The notes beneath the pieces were generated by a model. The model was given only the letters and a program-made list of their open reading frames with translations. It was not told where the DNA came from and did no database searches. DNA of 57,374 bases. Source: Jaapia argillacea MUCL 33604. Its lineage: Eukaryota > Basidiomycota > Agaricomycetes > Jaapiales > Jaapiaceae. Numbering within the stretch: the stretch's first letter is position 1; each line of letters opens with the position of its first letter. The DNA is taken from the NCBI GenBank assembly GCA_000697665.1, contig KL197751.1:209383-266756 (forward strand), in the 5' to 3' direction. Positions 19,936-32,090 of this stretch are shown piece by piece. The position numbers and the translations under genes are program-made.

Positions 19936-21976
19936 ATGAATCTGGCACCAAATTACTCTTCGAACTCTCTGATATCATCCGGAGATACAGCAACTCTCGT
20001 CGAATCAGCATCAATCCTCTCACTCGATGAATCGGACGCAGACTCCGACAACACAACTTCGGCACCATTCTCGAGAGCCGCTACGTATCAAACACCATCG
20101 GCCCCAGGATATCACGGTAAAACCTGTTTCCCTGCTGTTGCTACTTGTTTACGAAACTGAAAGCGCGAGTGAAGAGACCGTTGTCGATCCGGCGAGGAGT
20201 CGTCGCCATCATGGGATATCTGGAGTAGCTCACCGTGCTCTGGTGCGTGATCTGTCGGTCCTAACTTGCGTCGTTTTCGCTCAAGGGTTATCCTAGTCCG
20301 TATTTCGTAGAAGTAATAGGACAAGCAAGGCGGCACCACTGAACGTAGTTACGCCCTTCGCCTCGACCCCTTCGGTTATCTCCACCACTGGCACATTACT
20401 TCTGAATGCTGCCACAACATCGAACCTACAAGCTTCTCCATCTACCGGCAGGATAAGTAGCACCTCCGCAGAAAGGATAACCACAGGTAATGTCCTCGTT
20501 AGCTTGTCCATCTCTTCCGCCTGACACCTTATCTCGGATCCTCGAAAGATCGTTTGTCCTTGCTCCTTAAAAATCACGACGTCCTAGACTATGACGACAA
20601 TCCCATACATGGATCTATGTTCCATCAAACCTGTCTCAAGATAATCTCGCCTCTCAATTTCGAGGGTATCAGACTCCTTGGGGATTACCGTTTACCGAAG
20701 CTCCAAGGGTTACACGCCTACGTCCACAATCCTTACTCCAACCACCTCGACGATCTCTCCACATTCATCCAACAATTACCTTCCGTTACTTATATCTGGT
20801 TGTATTTTTGCGATGAAAAATCTGATGACCCCGAATGGGCATGGGAGCTCACCGTCAAGCTCGCTCGTTTCGTCTCCGCTCTATCCACTAAGGAGTGCAG
20901 GTATCTATCCATCAGTGACCACCATTTTTGCTCGCATAATCCCATCACCTATGAGAGTCCTTCAGACGTGGAGAAGGACCAGAAAGTATCCTCGACGGCA
21001 GGTCCCCTTCAACCTAAACCCTTCGAATCGCTTTGGATGTTTACTGCCGGGCTCCGTTTGCTATTTACCCCTCCCTGGCTCAACTGGATGGTGCAGACGA
21101 TTAACGCATCACCCCTCAATACGTTACATCTGACTCCATCTGGGGCCCTTCCATGGTCGACCATCCTTCCCCTCATTCCAGTAAAATCCTACCAAAGCTT
21201 CTGCATGCAAGGGGTTACATTCTCGGACCTAATCCGCTTTCTATCTCGCAACCCCAAGGTCGATGTCCTGAGTCCAATTCGCGTTCAGTTTGACCTTCCG
21301 TCCAAAGGTGAAGGGTCATCCAAGGGTGGTCCTACCAAATTATCTTCGCCTTTTCCCGATGGATTCGTTCTGCCCACCCTGAGGACCGTCATCGCCGAGC
21401 CTGACTTTATCGTTCATCTCTTAACGAACACCAATACCTCTGCTCGACCGCTCCTCCACTCCTTTATGATTTCGGGAAGTTCGTTTCCTCACAATCCCTC
21501 CAAACACAACCCCTGCGACGAAATGGTCTCTTTGTACAACGCAATCCAGTGCATCAAGATTATCCGCGTCCCTCGAGCCCATTTCGACTTCACAGTGTCT
21601 TCCATTCAATGCCTTGCTTGGCTTCTCAGCCAACCTTTCGAGCAAGAAAAATCGTCCAAAAACACGAGTTGTATCACTCGTATCAGGTTGAGTTTCGTTC
21701 ATACGTCCAAACATTCCCCTTATCAACAACTCGTAAGTCTTCCTTTCTCTCATCCGGTCCCTTATCCCGTTCGTTTCACCTCTACTTCCATAGGAAATAC
21801 TCTTACCGCTTTGGCTTTCGAATTTCCCCTCTCTCGACGAATTCAAGTTCGACTACTTCTCCAAAGATTGCACCGGAGAACGGCAATTGATCAAGTCTAT
21901 TTATCACACGTGCCCGAGCGTGGAGATTCTTTCTATTGGGTCTATTCAAGTTCGTAGCCGGAAAGAACTGGCATAG
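19936..21976 (+). CDS. LRR-type (F-box/LRR-like) protein, copy 2
   Basis: A Ser-rich N terminus starts at 19936 (MNLAPNYSSNSLISSGD). After one or more introns that I could not place with certainty (20117 to about 20540), a long open exon runs from about 20554 to 21732. It has irregular leucine-rich repeats: LPKLQGLHAYVH, LSTFIQQLPSVTYIWL, INASPLNTLHLTPSG, FVLPTLRTVIAEPDF. No F-box is visible, though such LRR proteins often carry one. The donor GTAAGT at 21733 and acceptor at about 21795 give a poor reading in phase. One frame over, the last exon reads convincingly (FPSLDEFKFDYFSKDCTGER, then CPSVEILSIGSIQV) and stops at 21976. So one base may be lost or gained near the 3' end. The function is unknown. 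Confidence 0.5.
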
Positions 21977-24436
21977 TTGTGGTGGTTCAAGTTCATGATC
22001 GAGAGGTGTTAGATAACTACATGAGCGGCGTGGGTGGCGATATTGGCAAAACATGAAGCTATGGGAGTGGACACTATCCCCTCCTCCCCCTATTCAGAAG
22101 GCAGATGAAATACCGGCGGAGGGTTCTATACACCTCCAGACGAATGTATCCGTTATCCCTGAGTCAAGCTCGACGGGCGGAAATCCATGGTGGAGGTCAC
22201 CAGTTTTCCTTTCCTCTGCGAGGTTTTGCCCAAGGGGGTTAAACCATTGTACAAGGAGGAATCGAAGGATGCTCTCCCACAGGAGGTTGCAAATTTTACG
22301 ATGAGGGAAAAGGCACTGCTCATATTCTCAGGCTCCTGCTCACCGCCCGACGCCTATGGGGGTCACTGCGAGGCAGCTCGTATCTGTGATCTCCGAACGA
22401 CGACGGGGGGGGGGGGGGGCCGAGATACGTCTCTAAAGCCGGGGTAGTCGGGGAACGTCTCGCAATTCCCCCCTCCATTTTCCACGACCATACTTTCTCA
22501 ATACACATTCCCCCTCGCTACCCATCCAATTCTCATAGGTACTCCCGTCCTCATCGACGCTCGTGAACACCCACACCTCGGACAAAATAAGGGCAATATA
22601 CTCCATCCTTGACATGTTCCAAATCCCACTTTGCCCGATCGATCGTTCTCCGCCTCTCTCTCATCTTATCCCCCCACCCTTCTCCTTCTGTCCACAACCA
22701 ACTAGTCCCGAATTATCCAGCACTGGAGTCGGTAACAGTCGTTCGGCGGCTGTACACACAAGATGCCAAAGCCGATCACTTGATGCGAGCTTATCAATGT
22801 AAACCCCTACAGTTGATAACGTTCTCGACGAGTAACTTGGAGGTCCGCGCTGCGGCGAATTGTGAGATGGGTAGGTGGTCAACTGGACATGGTGTCGAGG
22901 GCGAGATTGGCGGTCGGTGTCGTAAGTTGGTATGGACGCAGCGACGGTAGTGTCACGGGAAATGAATAACAGGGAAGTAGCCCAAATGGCGGCTTCGACT
23001 GATATCGGTCAGCGGGTGCATATGAGCGCCGGTTTACGTGGCGGATTCCGGGGTCGTGGAGGTACCGCGATGGGCAATGGAAGTGTCGGTGTGATGAAAG
23101 CGCGTTGTTTTGAGAAGTGGAGAAGGGGCATTGAACCTGGATGAAATTGCAAACTTAGCGGACAAAAACCAGAACAAACTGAGTGAGACTCACTATGGGG
23201 CTTCCTTCCCCATTCGACGTCCGTTCTACTACCCCCAGAGTACCCATCACGCTTCCTTTCTCGCTTGAGCATGTTGAGTGGCTATTGAGGTGGTATGCTT
23301 CGATGAAGTAGAGTGGCCGCCAGGGGCGAGAGCGCACCAAGGTATACGCAAGGAAACAATAACTCGAAGCGACTCCAATGGGTCTGGAAGCGAACTCCTA
23401 ACATCTAAGGCCAATCACAGGTGCTATGGCGAATATGACGTAGGAGGGCGGTGAGGTGCCAAAAGTCAGAACGGGGTTCGCCTGTTTCGCTGGTGGTCTG
23501 TTGGTGTGCTGGACTGTATGTCAGCCGTTCTTGGGGGTTTGGGAGCATTTCATTGAGTCGAGCTGACGACATAGGGTGAGCAGTGGGGCGAAGTCGAACG
23601 AAGCCCAAACGCAGTGGAGCGTGGTTGTACCTGGGGCTGGATGCTTGCAATGATTACACAAGGACCATAGGACCATATATGATGCCAGTAAGGTGTTGGC
23701 AACCGAGATAACCTGTGGATAGGATGGTATTTGGGATGGAGATGATGAGAGCGAATAGAAGCTGGGCGAACCTATCGTTCGAGTCTGATTCAACTCTACA
23801 TTGATTCAATTCTCCTCTGCTCAAATATTCTCTGTCGTTTCACCACTTTTCGTCCTACCCAAGCAGACCAGTGTCAACATCTCGTCAGTTTGTAATCCTA
23901 TTGAGTGGCGACGGCGACCAACATCATTCCACATCCTTGGCCATAGCCTAGAAATCAGGAGCCTCCTTGCTTTCGTCAGTCCGGAGGATGATGAATGAGG
24001 AACAACGGCCTACAAGTCCTGGTGGGACTACCCGTGCTTGTTGCATAGGGTGAAATCATGATTTCAGTGCACTAGGAATAGTATGGTAACTGGCGGTCGA
24101 AGAGTCTGTCTTGTAGCAAAGGCTAGGAAAATTGGGAAGGGTTCAACGCAGAGGCAGACGCAACAATATCTGGCCATGAACCGCTGTACATAGCAGCGGA
24201 TATGGATCGAAATAACATAGAATTTCTCGTATATTTCGGTACGCAGAGTGGATGATGCAGAGCCCAAACGACTTGGACGCGTGGGAGTTCAAATTGAACC
24301 TGAACCGAGTTGGACTGCAGCCTCTTGTCTTCTTCGTCGTCAACTCTCAGCAGCATCTCCAACAACACCAACGCGCAATCGTTTATCATCAACCTACTTC
24401 ATCATCACACTCTTTGAACCTAGAATACGCTCAAAC
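21977..24436. other. Long region without a supported gene
   Basis: Several open frames of 60-115 codons occur on both strands, but none shows a domain or a consistent splice pattern. A plus-strand stretch near 22187-22330 and a minus-strand stretch at 23521-23793 have protein-like composition; the latter (VISVANTLLASYMVLW, hydrophobic) is flanked by plausible splice sites and may be an exon remnant of a membrane protein. A run of 15 G lies at 22405-22419. I see no repeat R sequence here. Confidence 0.3.
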
Positions 24437-26392
24437 ATGTCTAATATCACTCCTCACGGCGACGGCTGGACTGATTCATTTCAACGGATGCTTCGACCAG
24501 CCTCGCTCGGCCGTCGTGTTTCGTTCATTCGCTCCTCTTGCCCTCTCCCTGGTCAACTCTGGACCTCTCTTCTCTCATACTATCTTCTCCGTGACTTGTC
24601 TTCTGGATTATCTGCTGGAAGAAGATTCGTTCCTATGGAACTTGACAATCTCGTCGGCGTTCTTGTATACGAACTACCTTACTATCACCCTGCGCCCCTG
24701 TGCGAAGAAACTGGAGCGAACGAAGAACGCGCTGGGGGAGAGGAAGGTCATCAATCTCTGTTGAAGGCAATCTTTGGTGGACGAGGACACCCTGGGATGG
24801 GCTTGAGTGATGTCATTCAACTCGTCAAGGCACGAGTCGTGTACTTGCCGCCTGGTGCTGCCACCTCCTTCAGTGTAAGCATTCTTCTCCATGGTATGGT
24901 CCCATCTGAGCATTGACACGACGTAACCATCAAGATTGGCCATGTTATGCACGCCTATCTCAACAGCTCTACCTCCGAGCCCAGACTGGTTTCGCATGGG
25001 CTCTTGATAGATAAACCAACCCCCAACATTCACCCCTTGTCTTCGATCTCGGGTGAGACTCATGTGATCCCCTCTGCGGATCTTATCCTCGACGATCAAC
25101 GGGACGTTCTCGAGACAGCCAAAGTCTCGAGACAGCCACCCAATGGAAAAGAAAACCAAGATGCGGACTCCAGTGACGTCGAACTCCCTTCGTCTGCGTG
25201 CCTCACGGCCGTTTCAAGCCAGAATACTCTCATCGCCAACACTTCCACCGAGGGATCGGAAGAACAGCAATCGAAGAACTTCTTCGCGCCTGCCTCTCCC
25301 GGCACATTTATCGCCGATGTGTCGCTTATCAATTCTCGGTTCCAAGCCCTCTCTGCCGCACTGGAGGAACTCTCTCGTCTCCCGCATACTAGTACCAACG
25401 ACAAAATCAGCCTCAGTACAAACATCATTCACCCAGAAGACCTTTCGTTCACTCCTACCAAGACAAACCCCAGCGAATCAACTCAATGTCACTCGCCTCA
25501 TTCTGACACTTATTCTACTCCTCCTCGAGAGCTCGCGAGTTCCGAAGATGGCGAACCCTCCGCCGTCGCTGCCTCGCGCTCTGGCGGCCTTCCTTTGAGT
25601 ACTAGGGACTTGGCTTCATTTGGCTTCGATCCAGCACCAGATGTCTTCTTCCCAATTCAAGACGTAATCGATCTAGAGCTTGAAAATAAGCCTCCGCACA
25701 GCGTTTCAGATCACACCACTTATCTCAAGCCCCCGGCAGGAAAACGGATCCCGTTGGCGACGCTCTATGTATCTCCTACTGCCCTGCTGTTTATGAGCGA
25801 CGGAGGTGGTTTGATCTGCTCAGATTCGTCAATTTCCACTATGGATACTCTCGGACCTATCACTCCTCCTCGCTCCATCAACATGGCACTCGTGACTTCA
25901 AAGTCAAAGCATTCCTTCGAGGTTTATCGTGATACTTTCGGTTCGCCTCGAGATATTGATGCTGTTCTCCCCGAATCGATTACCACCGCCGACGCAACGA
26001 CCCCTCCACTCGCGGACATCGAAGACAAGAAAGGCTCCAACTCGACTCAGCAATTTCACCATCTCTTAAAGGCTAATCGCGATGTCCTTCCTCCCCGACC
26101 CGAAGACTGTACGACTGCTCTTGGTGAACACCTTGAGAGGGATTTGTACTCGATTCTGCTCACAGGAGTCAATCGCCGGGAGGTGACCCCACCTTCCAAC
26201 CCGGTTGGCGAGTCGAGTGGAAGCGCATCACGATGGACGACGGCAGCCATCCCTGTCTACGCCGTCGGACGGGGAAGGGGAAGGACTACTATCGGGGTTC
26301 GAAAGCCAGGAAGGAAGATTGTCACGTCGAGTGCGCATCTGAAGGAGAATGCGAATATGGTTGTTAAGCCGAAGTCAAAGTCGAAGTCGTAG
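24437..26392 (+). CDS. Uncharacterised Ser/Pro-rich protein, 631 residues
   Basis: Two exons (24437-24874 and 24935-26392) with a 60-base GT-AG intron give 631 residues. The first exon encodes a more ordered part (MSNITPHGDGW, then VPMELDNLVGVLVYELPYYH, FGGRGHPGMGLSDVIQLV, VYLPPGAATSFS). The second is mostly low-complexity and probably disordered, with many S/T-P pairs. It ends in a basic tail: GRGRGRTTIGVRKPGRK, then a KSKSKS-like C terminus. That tail could direct the protein to nucleus or nucleic acid, which is inference. The start was chosen at MSNITPHG because upstream in-frame sequence to 24248 has no independent support. I do not recognise the family. Confidence 0.65.
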
Positions 26393-26640
26393 GCTTCAAA
26401 CGTTCGGGAAGCGCTTGGGCGCCGTCTCATTTCTTTTGTGTCTATATACCCTGCGCATTGCCCGGATATTTGTCTCTAGATCAGTCCTTGTACTATATAT
26501 ACATCAGTTGTTTACTCCTCTACAACCTATTACAGTATCTGGATTCTGGAACGTGTGGATGCTCAGACATGACGAGGAAGAACAGGATAGTATCCCGCGA
26601 AGGTCGTCAGTGCCACGTGCGCTCGCGTTTTACCGGTCGG
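26393..26640. other. 3' region of the 631-residue gene
   Basis: The stretch is A/T-richer, with TATATATACATC near 26490, and fits a 3' untranslated region. No gene is seen. Confidence 0.3.
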
Positions 26641-28570
26641 GAACCTTGTAATTGTGTCCTCATCGCAGTGGACAATCCATGACCATGGTAAAGAACAAGG
26701 TCTGTTCAACGCGAGATCGCCCAGTTGCATCACTGGGACCCCCTCATTCCCTGTTACAGTGGCGGGGTATCCCCTGGAGAAGACTATCGACGCTGCCAAG
26801 TCGGCCGCTGCCAGCGTGGATACCAACGCGGAGACACAATGTTATCGCGCTTTGAACTCTCAGAGGGTTGGTCGTAGGGATTGGGCGTTGGGCTCACGGG
26901 CCTCGGAAGCCAGGTGAATTTTCGGAAACGATTATTTCCTAACTTATTCAGTATTTGATTCAGCTGACAGGTTTGGTTGTAGCAACCGTAATATTGGTTT
27001 CGGTAGCAGACTGGCATCTCGATCAAGAGACGTTGGGTGGATTTTGAGAGCTTCAAGCGAGTGAAAGTCGGGAACGGAACACTCCGTTTGCTCGTGTTGG
27101 CCGTTGGTGAGTCATCGTTTCTTCCTTCGTTGTGACCCCCAGTTCCTGATCTGATGTACTACGCGTCAGGCAGGCATTTATTCCCTACATCAACCCTATA
27201 TGCTTCATTGTCGAAACTAGCAAGCACCTCAATCTTCATATCCATTTCCTCTGCGACGGTGGTGACAAGGCTCTCAGATCATCCACGATTTACGCCAAAC
27301 CACTACAAGACTTCATCAAGTAAGATGAGGATGAGACACCGTCGCTCATTGTCGATCGTATGCCATGGATTGCGATGAGCACAGATGGGGGAGATGCGCA
27401 CCAGTCACTGTTGATGGGTCGGTCAAGAGTACGTGTGCGAAGGGTGAACGTACCGTTGTTTGCGATGGAGGAGGGAGGTTCAAGAACGGTGACATCGTCT
27501 GTGGAGTGAAGGTACTATCAAAGGTGCTTATCTCTCCTTCATTACTAGATGATTGTTGTTGTCAGCTATTCGACTGAGATACGTTATTATTCCCCAGTTA
27601 CACGCTGGTTGTATCGGAGACATCGTCATCCCATTGCCGGACGATCGTCTACTGCTTTCGCCAATGCGGTAGATCATCGCGACGATGTCTGAGTTTCCCT
27701 TCGAAGTTGCTTTCTCTCCTCGGACCGTGGCGGAGGTCCTTTCCGAGTGGTTGGCGAAAGCAGGACGAAAACAACGTTGGGCCGTCGGTGAGGTTTTTCC
27801 CCATTTTCTATCGGGTCAACCCTCTGACTGTTGTATTCCAGGGGCTGGGAAACATGCACTTGTCACCTTTCGAGCCGAAAACCAATTCGAAACCCAGGAG
27901 CAAATTTAAACCCCCAAAAAGTCGGCAACTCCGACGAACAACCCAAGGTGAGCGATCATCACCTTGGCAGATAGGTGTCAAAAAGAATTTATATGAATTC
28001 ATTAAGTGCAAATGGGTCACCCCCGACATGGCGAGTGTCCCTCCATATCCGCCCCATATGAATAAATCGAATTATTCCTAGTTGGTAATTGATAGGTCCA
28101 CCCCACCGGCGCATTCGACGCAGCAGTCGAGGCCATTGGCACGATGTACAAGGCATTTGTACAAGCCGGTACGTTCTGCCCATCACCGCGGAATGCGGTA
28201 ACGATGATTAACCCAGTGAACGGCGCACTACACTACCCACACGACTGACAGTCCCCTTCATCGTGACGAGTGACGTCAGAACCCTGCACTTCGCTGAGGA
28301 CGGGAAGGATGATGATGAGAGGTCGAGGGCTTTGCGTGTTGCCGTTTTGTATTTGATATAATGGTGAGTCGATCTTTCCGCTGAGCTGTGTAGAGTCCAT
28401 CATGTGTATAATTTATAATAGGCGCTTCCTCCCTCTCGTTGAAGGTAAACCACCGGATCTCACTTCATATCCAACGGGCTCACGAACCCTGGCCGGTCAC
28501 TCCTATCGTACACCGAGCAGGGGATTTGCTAATGGCCGAGAAGAAAGGAATACGTCGTGTATCTGATGAT
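26641..28570 (+). pseudogene. Decayed multi-exon gene of unknown family
   Basis: A series of short plus-strand stretches reads like exons bounded by GT and AG, but the phases do not join. Examples are QTGISIKRRWVDFESFKRVK with LLVLAVG (about 27007-27108), FIPYINPICFIVETSKHLN (about 27176-27320), KGERTVVCDGGGRFKNGDIVCGVK (27440-27510), FPFEVAFSPRTVAEVLSEWL (27693-27790), VHPTGAFDAAVEAIGTMYKA (28098-28170), DVRTLHFAEDGKDDDERSRAL (28274-28360) and LTSYPTGSRTLAGHSYRTPS (28458-28520). Stops and phase breaks between them suggest decay. The pieces probably come from one protein, but I cannot name it. Confidence 0.5.
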
Positions 28571-30368
28571 GAGGAGAAGTACTAACTCGACTCATGCAGG
28601 CTTCGATGCGCAAATCGTGTAGTCATTGACTAACAACTTAACCCCGAGCCTCGACTGCGACTTTGTGCACACAAGCCTCGACTCGGACCCCAGCTGGCAT
28701 CGAGTAGCATATCCTTTACTATGTTTGGTCGGCGTTCGAAGTTATGGCCCTCGGTAAACACACAACTGGCTCATACATGGTTCTTTCTGATCTACGCGGT
28801 CGTCATGTCTTCAGGTTCATTCGAACCCCTTTTCTCGACGAGACTCGCGGCGTGCACGTAGGGGAGTGTCCGAGATTGGCAGTGCCTTTTCCAAGTCTCC
28901 GCGACGATGGCTCCCACCAAGCAGATGTTTCCTCAGACCGCTTCAATTCTACCCCTCTCGCTCCCCTCTTTGACATAAGTGGCGTTTTGGGGAACGGATG
29001 TGGACTTGATGCTCTCTACAAGCGAGCAACTGTTTCCCTTGAACGTCGTTCTTCGTTTCCAATTTTCGCTGTCGTTCATCCATCCATCCAGCAGCTCAGA
29101 GAAGCTCAGGGATCGTCGCCATGGGATCTTCTTTCTCCGCGAAGCAGCCCGCGGGGCGTCATACGAGGCGATTATGAGATCCATATCGCTCTCGTTCGGA
29201 TCCGGTCTGGACCTGTGCCGTGATAACAGTCCCTATCATGCTCTCATACAAAGTCGGTTGCGCAATTGTCAGGCTGCTTTCGGACCAACCTGTGCAGTCA
29301 TGAGTTATGTCAGATATCTGCTAAGTCACTGCGGTCGGTAAGAACTGAATTCCGATCAGCGTCAGAAAGGGCTGGCAGCTGCCAGTCCTGCTCGGGTGAA
29401 GAGGTGTGCTTCTTTCTCATCGTCGGCAACGAATCGAAGGTTTTACGAACAGTTGCTTCTGAAGGCCAGCGAAGGGCCGCTAAGGCCGTCGACCTTTCTG
29501 AACCCTCTTCTGCGAACATGTTCTCACACGTACCTGGCGGTCTCCGCCGCTTCACGCTGTGGTTTGCGCAATCACCTCGTGTCAGCGGCAGTTTCAGTTT
29601 GAGGGAAGATAGCAGCGCTTGGTTGGTGATTACTGGGGGTAGAATACCTCACTAGCTTCGATGCAAGTGATGTGATGACATGCTGTATTCAGGGATTTGC
29701 TCGGGTGATGAGTAAAGATGCATTCTACGCCTTTCACGAATGCGCCCTACACGCGTTTTGCACGGGTGATGCGTCAGGCCGGAAAAGGAAAAGTCAATCC
29801 ATCAAAAATACAGGCGGTTCGTAGTGGTACGACAAATCCTTACTCCATCACAATGGCTTCAAACAATTTCCCTCTTCTCATTATTCTTCAACTGCACTTC
29901 CTTTTGTCGGCTCAGCCTCCTTTTGCCGCCCGGCGCAGATGTGTCATGCCTCATGGACTTATGGGACAAATCATAACGTACACAGCCAGATTCTCTGCCT
30001 CCAACGAGCTCCCTTCTCATGGTAGCGCCCCTCGATCCTGTCACTAGGACAAGAATAGTATGCAGTCGACTGATGGGCGCATTTTCCGGGGTGTTTTCGT
30101 GAAACAAGTGCCTGTCCGAATCCTGTCCATCCTCAATGAATTCCAGAACTAGAAGCGCTCCACAGCTCACTGCGCGGACAGCTTGGTATCATCGAATCCA
30201 GGCCCTGTGTTGGTGTTCGTACTTGGTATATAAGCCCTTCAGGTTCTGGCGACTGCCTTCCACCCATCCTTGTCACTAGGACAGGATACTTCTGCGTCAC
30301 ATACGCTTTTACGATCTCTACGACCACCTCACGAAACTCATCACCAGTCTACCCGACACTCCAACGAC
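28571..30368. other. Region with unassigned open frames
   Basis: Plus-strand frames at 28744-29223 (159 codons) and 28979-29341 (120 codons) overlap in different registers; the second (FWGTDVDLMLSTSEQLFPLN) has the more protein-like composition. No domain, splice pattern or homologue is recognised. Bases 29350-30368 hold nothing I can support other than the presumed 5' region of the next gene. Confidence 0.3.
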
Positions 30369-31600
30369 ATGGATTCTTACTTGTCTTACCTTCGCAACAT
30401 GTTTGGCTCCAGTAACCCTAGCCGAGGTCATGGTCACAGCGCATCTCACTCTCGATCTCGATCCTCCTCTTCTGCCAATTATGTCTACGCTGCTCCTCCC
30501 TCTGCGCCACTTCCTGGGACAGCCCGCTCAGATGGTAGCATGAAACGAAGCGCTACCTATACTTCGCACTCACACTCGCAGCGCCCCTCTCCTCTGAGAT
30601 ATCACACTCAGGAGGGCGCTGAATCACGCCCGACGGTTCACAGGCGTGGGAGTTACCAGATGGCAGAACCTGGTACGTTCCCGCTGCTTCATGACCATAT
30701 CTTGAAAGCTGACTCTGTTGGTCCATAGCTTTCCATTATCCGGCATACGCAGCATCATCGACATCGACTTATAGCACCCCGGCCAGCTCACGATCCAACT
30801 CGTTCTCATCAACGTACCGAGCGTTCCCGGTTTCAGCGCCTCCCGTCCCAGCTTCGCATAAACACGTCCGGTACGCCGACGAGCGGCCCGCTCTCAAGCA
30901 GAACCACTCATGGCATCCAACTTCGACTGCATCAACGGCACCAAGTTGTGAGGTTCTATTATTCACCAGTTTCCTTCTATATCTGACACCCTTCGCAGAC
31001 GCCCCTGTTACTGTCCAGACTCAAGCCACGATCAGCCAACCCCGACAACCTCCGCTCCACATGCACCCTCTCCTTGCATATACGCGATTCCACCAGGCTC
31101 CTATCTCTTACGACGCTACTTACGCGCCTTCAGCTCGTACTGTCGTGGATAGAACGACTCGTCAACCGGTCCCATCTGTCACTCTTGCTCAACCGGCCAC
31201 CGACCCTCCCACTGCTGCCTCAGCTCGTCTCATCTTGACATCCGACAAACTTCCCTGGGCTGTTGTCGTCATTACATCTTCAACACAAGCCTCGAAATCA
31301 TCGTCTCGGTCCCATCCCTCGTCTGGTGCCATCACCAATTTCGACGTCCTCTATGCTCTTCATGCCACTCTTTCTACCCGAGTCACTCAAGCTGAATGGG
31401 ATGCGTTGGGTCACGGGAGTCGGGCGCAAAGGAAGATTACTCGCGCGTTTGAAAAGAGGTGTGAGCGGATGGGTGGTGGTCGAGAGGGTGGTGTCCGAAG
31501 GATTGACTGGCTGGAAGGGAAAACGAGGCTGGTGGGTGTAGAGGTTGATAAGAGTAAAGGCGGTGCCGGGATTGGCAGGCTCGTCTTCGAGAAACCTTGA
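30369..31600 (+). CDS. DUF6699-domain protein
   Basis: Three exons (30369-30672, 30729-30947, 30999-31600) give 374 residues. The first 195 residues are Ser/Tyr/Pro-rich and probably disordered (MDSYLSYLRNMFGSS, with His-Ser repeats). From about residue 197 the sequence has the pattern of DUF6699, a domain common in mushroom genomes: HPLLAYTRFHQAPISYD, PATDPPTAASARLIL, LPWAVVV, VLYALHATLSTRVTQAEWDAL, then RRIDWLEGKTRLVGVEVD near the end. The DUF has no assigned biochemical function. Exon 2 must end at 30947 (donor GTGAGG) to keep phase; a donor three bases later would break it. The start was chosen at MDSYLSYL, although in-frame sequence extends upstream to 30270. Confidence 0.85.
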
Positions 31601-32090
31601 GGCTGCATTTGAAGTTGGCGTCTTACCGAAGGTTTCTTTCCAAATGATTCTCTTTGCGCTCAATCTTCTAAAATTGACCAACATCCCTGCCTTGGCTAGT
31701 CCACTGGTGGTCGGGATCTCCCCTTCATTATGTTACGATTTGCTTTGCATTGTCGCATTTTGCTCGCTTCTTCCCTGGTCTGGGACTGATGTATTATTAG
31801 TATTAGGTCATGTCGCATGTCTTTCTCATGTCGTTACGCACGTCGCTCTGCTCTGGTATGTATGTCTTAGTGTTTTCGCTCCTGCTCTGCGCATTTTGTA
31901 CCACTACACCGGGTGAAATAGTTCTGCAATTCATTCACCAAAATATGCATCGAATCATGTTTGGGTGTTGGTTGATAAAATTACGAACGAGGCTGCTTGT
32001 GCCAAGGAGGATGTCGCTTAAAATTTGGGTGAACAGAAGTACATAAGTTACAACGAGGGGAGAATGGCGATACAACGGATGGATTGAAAG
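31601..32090. other. Convergent 3' intergenic region
   Basis: The region lies between two genes whose 3' ends face each other. No gene, repeat or hairpin terminator is recognised. It probably holds both polyadenylation regions. Confidence 0.4.
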
